From an uncultured Eubacteriales bacterium (GTDB lineage Bacteria; Bacillota; Clostridia; Lachnospirales; Lachnospiraceae): 64,000 nt of DNA. A program made the position numbers and the translations under genes. The notes beneath the pieces are model-generated. The model searched no databases and had not been told where the DNA came from. It saw only the letters and a list, made by a program, of their open reading frames with translations. The stretch spans positions 1 to 64,000 of the forward strand of contig ONLK01000001.1 in the NCBI GenBank assembly GCA_900318615.1, written 5' to 3'. Numbering within the stretch: the first letter of the stretch is position 1; every line of letters starts with the position of its first letter. Of the stretch, positions 61,566-64,000 are shown in pieces.

Positions 61566-62549
61566 TTACGGCGCCTTTATCTGTATAAATCCGGCCAGCA
61601 GGCCGTGATCCGGGCTTCCGGCAGCCCGATGGGAATATAGAAAAGAGCTGTTGCAGCGCGTGCAAAGGTCCGGAAGAGATATATTCTCCTCCTTTACACC
61701 GGCCGCAAGAAAATTCTGCCGGCACGCCTCCTGCAGATTCAGCTGGTACTTTTTTTCCGTTCCCCCTGTCTTTTTTTCATAGAAAAGAGCCGGCCAGGTG
61801 CTTTCTGCGTATGCCCTTCGGAACCTTTCAATCACATCCCCGCTGACTTCATAGCAGTCCTGGCAGATGGACGGGCCTATGCAGGCGATAATGTCCTCCG
61901 GTCTTGTTCCGTACGATCGCTGCATCGACCGCACGGTCTCGCCGCCGATGTCGCATACAGTGCCGCGCCATCCGGAATGGGAAGCGGCAATCACCCGGTG
62001 AACCGGGTCCGCCAGAAAAAGCGGTACACAGTCCGCCGAAAAAATGGTCAGGGTAAGCCCGGGCACATTCGTCATCAGACCGTCCACATCCTTGTAATCA
62101 CGTTCGCGTTCAAACCCCTTGCCGCGATCCTCCAGTGTTACTTTCCTGATATTGGCTGTATGTGTCTGGAAGGAAAAAACGAGGCTGTCCGGGACAAAGC
62201 CGGCTGCGATCCCCATTCTCCGATAATTCTCACGGACATTTTCTATGCTCTGGGCTGTCTCATCCTCAAAGGATTCTTTCCCCGGATTCTCCGCCCTGGC
62301 AGCGCGGATCAGACTCTCTTTTTCCCGCGCAAAGCTTAGGTTCATGGAGCTTACCGTTCCGCGGCTCACACCGCCGAGCCTCGTGCTTACGGCGTGCATC
62401 ACCCACTCCTTCTGGGTATCCAGAAGCGGAAAGGTCAAATACGGAGCCGAATCTGTCCGCCCCTCATGTATGGTTATTCTGTCCTTTTCCAGAAGATTTC
62501 CTTTTCTCCTGACTTCCATTCCACGGATTATTCTGTGACTGTTTTCCAT
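61566..62549 (-). CDS. pgeF: Peptidoglycan editing factor / laccase-domain protein
   Basis: YfiH/PgeF family, 327 residues. The metal/purine site residues lie in SFQTHTANI, FSADCVPLFLAD and AASHSGWRGTV. E. coli PgeF removes wrong amino acids from peptidoglycan precursors, while other members act on nucleosides. The start at 62549 has only a weak ribosome-binding site; an internal ATG ten codons on is an alternative. Confidence 0.9.
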   Translation of the reverse strand: MENSHRIIRGMEVRRKGNLLEKDRITIHEGRTDSAPYLTFPLLDTQKEWVMHAVSTRLGGVSRGTVSSMNLSFAREKESLIRAARAENPGKESFEDETAQSIENVRENYRRMGIAAGFVPDSLVFSFQTHTANIRKVTLEDRGKGFERERDYKDVDGLMTNVPGLTLTIFSADCVPLFLADPVHRVIAASHSGWRGTVCDIGGETVRSMQRSYGTRPEDIIACIGPSICQDCYEVSGDVIERFRRAYAESTWPALFYEKKTGGTEKKYQLNLQEACRQNFLAAGVKEENISLPDLCTRCNSSFLYSHRAAGSPDHGLLAGFIQIKAP

Positions 62550-62577
62550 TGCTTTATCCAGTATTTTTATTCGATTT

Positions 62578-62615
62578 CAATTTATTGTCCTGTTTCCAAT
62601 TTATTATCCTGTTTC
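62578..62615. repeat. Two tandem 19-base copies upstream of pgeF
   Basis: CAATTTATTGTCCTGTTTC (62578-62596) is followed directly by CAATTTATTATCCTGTTTC (62597-62615). It lies in the only AT-rich gap of this end of the window. Confidence 0.7.
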
Positions 62616-62649
62616 GGACGCTTTCTGCTCCGGGTGCCATCCTTTTTGT

Positions 62650-63009
62650 TCAGTATCCGCCCTCCATCCGAAAAGCATCCCGGTACAAATGAAGGTGATT
62701 GCCGGTGATCTCAGCCACATCGAAGCGGCAGGGTGTAGTTTCATCAATCTGATGGCGCATCATGTACAGAAGTGCCGTATGCTCCATTGTCTTCTGCTTG
62801 CGCTTTCCGACCGCCTCGCTTCCATAGCCGGCGCACGGCGAACGGCGGTATTTAACTTCGACAAATACAAGCACCGGTCCTTCCCGGGCGATAATATCAA
62901 TTTCACCGGACCGGGCGCGGAAATTTCTTTCCAGAATAGTCCATCCATGGCTCTCCAGACACCGGCAGACGGCGTCTTCTCTGTCTTCGCCGATTTTTCT
63001 TTTATTCAT
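62650..63009 (-). CDS. yraN: UPF0102 family endonuclease-like protein
   Basis: A 119-residue protein with the restriction-endonuclease-like core NFRARSGEIDIIAREGPVLVFVEVKYR (the E-D-ExK residues are intact). It is usually next to rnhB, as here (three bases apart). Its cellular substrate is not known. Confidence 0.93.
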   Translation of the reverse strand: MNKRKIGEDREDAVCRCLESHGWTILERNFRARSGEIDIIAREGPVLVFVEVKYRRSPCAGYGSEAVGKRKQKTMEHTALLYMMRHQIDETTPCRFDVAEITGNHLHLYRDAFRMEGGY

Positions 63010-63012
63010 TCT

Positions 63013-63771
63013 TTACACAAAATGCGTGATGAATGTCCGCCGGTGGATATCACAGGGCCCCATTTTTTTTAGCGCAGCAATATGACCGGCTGTCCCGTAT
63101 CCTTTATTCTTTGCAAAGCCGTATCCGGGATACATACGGTCCAGATCCGTCATCATACGATCCCTTGTCACCTTGGCGATCACGGAGGCGGCCGCGATTG
63201 ATACGGATCGGGCATCTCCGTGGACAATCGGCACCTGCAGAATATCTGTCATCGGAATTGTCACCGCGTCATTAAGAAGTACCGCCGGCGCTTCCGCAAG
63301 AAGACGAATGGCTTCGCGCATGGCTTCATAATCTGCCTGCAGAATATTGATCTCATCGATGCGCTTCGGACCGATGATCCCGACGCCGACCGCGATGGCT
63401 TTATACTGGATTTCGTCGTAAAGCTCTTCCCTCTTTTTTTCTGTCAGCTGCTTGGAATCATTCAGTCCGAGGATTTCGCAATTCTCCGGAAGAATCACGG
63501 CTCCGGCAACCACCGGTCCGGCCAGCGGTCCCCGCCCGGCCTCATCTATTCCGCATACGAGTCCCTGCGCCTCATACTGATGTTCAAAAACACGCATCTT
63601 CTCCAGCTTCTCTCTTTCGGAGAGAATATAAGCCTGACGGCGCATGGCCCGGTGCACAAGCGCCTGAACTCCGCTTCGCTTATCGCTGCTGTATTTTTCA
63701 ATCAGGCGGCTCAGCTCAATATCGCCGCCACGGTCAAACTCATTCCTGATACTGGCTAAGGAATCTGCCAT
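63013..63771 (-). CDS. rnhB: Ribonuclease HII
   Basis: Removes ribonucleotides and R-loop RNA from DNA. The 252-residue protein shows the catalytic core CGIDEAGRGPLAGPVVAGAVIL, LNDSKQL, and the later HGDARSVSIAAASVIAKVTRDR. A basic N-terminal helical extension of about 65 residues precedes the core, as in many Firmicutes. Confidence 0.97.
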   Translation of the reverse strand: MADSLASIRNEFDRGGDIELSRLIEKYSSDKRSGVQALVHRAMRRQAYILSEREKLEKMRVFEHQYEAQGLVCGIDEAGRGPLAGPVVAGAVILPENCEILGLNDSKQLTEKKREELYDEIQYKAIAVGVGIIGPKRIDEINILQADYEAMREAIRLLAEAPAVLLNDAVTIPMTDILQVPIVHGDARSVSIAAASVIAKVTRDRMMTDLDRMYPGYGFAKNKGYGTAGHIAALKKMGPCDIHRRTFITHFV

Positions 63772-63795
63772 TTTTGCACGCTCCCTGTATATTTT

Positions 63796-64000
63796 TTACA
63801 CCGGACCGAAATCCTTCAGCGGCCATACGGTAAATAAAACCTTTCCGATGATCTGGTCTGTCTCAACATTGCTAATGGAAGGTTCGCGGCTGTCGGTGCT
63901 GTCACTGCGATTGTCGCTCATGACAAAAAATTCATTTGTTCGCAACGTGATTGCCTGGTACGCCAGACCCGGATTTTCAATCGTTCCGTAATCTTCTGCC
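63796..64000 (-). CDS. lepB: Signal peptidase I, C-terminal part only
   Basis: The window edge cuts this gene after its last 68 codons. The visible part includes VMSDNRSDSTDSREPS, corresponding to the family box V-x-GDNR-xx-S-DSR (Gly replaced by Ser), and ends IIGKVLFTVWPL. The catalytic Ser and Lys lie outside the window. Proximity to rnhB and yraN is the standard order, with ylqF absent. It would process the type-I signal peptides of the binding proteins in this window. Confidence 0.85.
   Translation of the reverse strand, partial: AEDYGTIENPGLAYQAITLRTNEFFVMSDNRSDSTDSREPSISNVETDQIIGKVLFTVWPLKDFGPV

Overview
The window looks like a chromosomal segment of an anaerobic, Gram-positive Clostridia bacterium, most likely a Lachnospiraceae relative with acetogenic ability. 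The signs are: the cluster radical-SAM/DUF2344/RNase G/L21/Prp/L27/Obg; an L27 with the cleavable Firmicutes N-terminus next to its protease Prp; GerW and DUF2953 sporulation-type proteins; DUF6465; a YloU/YloV pair; NADP-type glutamate dehydrogenase; and a Wood-Ljungdahl methyl-branch operon. Composition is roughly half GC. All genes are on the minus strand except one, so transcription runs from high to low coordinates. Species is not assignable from what I can see.

Layout, low to high coordinates. 1-8049: a HAD phosphatase (cut by the edge), obgE, rpmA, prp, rplU with an L21-type leader, a short RNase G, DUF2344 and TIGR03960 proteins, led by a Fic-fold protein whose active-site motif is degraded. 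8188-10383: an LTA-synthase-like sulfatase. 10622-14792: a partial histidine operon (hisZGDBI) behind a consensus promoter. 14897-22447: RNA and DNA maintenance genes (recU, two pseudouridine synthases, YgiQ, small alarmone synthetase, coaD, rsmD). 22599-23003: the only plus-strand gene, a methylglyoxal-synthase paralogue lacking most catalytic acidic residues. 23083-36510: a Lys/Ala-rich DUF6465 protein, recG, yloV, asp23, rpmB, gerW block, Nudix, a PBP/FtsW pair, U32 peptidase and zapA. 36686-43549: ruvBA, cobS, a ribazole-phosphatase-like protein, a homocysteine methyltransferase and the metNIQ methionine transporter. 43902-45519: tRNA-Gly(CCC) and gdhA. 45747-56550: folD, fchA, acsV, acsE, acsC, acsD and metF, headed by a TrpXYZ-type ABC transporter. 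56659-64000: plsY, der, DUF512, prs, pgeF, yraN, rnhB and the end of lepB.

Functionally, the 45-57 kb block carries one-carbon units from methenyl-THF to methyl-THF (FchA, FolD, MetF) and on to the corrinoid iron-sulfur protein (AcsE, AcsCD) with its reductive activator AcsV. CODH/ACS and formyl-THF synthetase are not in the window. The nearby homocysteine methyltransferase and methionine transporter give the same methyl pool a biosynthetic outlet. Both ABC operons have a strong terminator between the binding-protein gene and the membrane genes, and both binding proteins lack a lipobox and share the same C-terminal tail.

The observations I consider most worth following are: the shared EAATEGATE tail on two unrelated, non-lipidated substrate-binding proteins; the degraded methylglyoxal synthase; the degraded Fic protein at the head of the ribosome-associated operon; the terminator hairpin at 56601-56643 whose loop contains the -35 box of the next promoter; and folded leaders ahead of obgE and metN.
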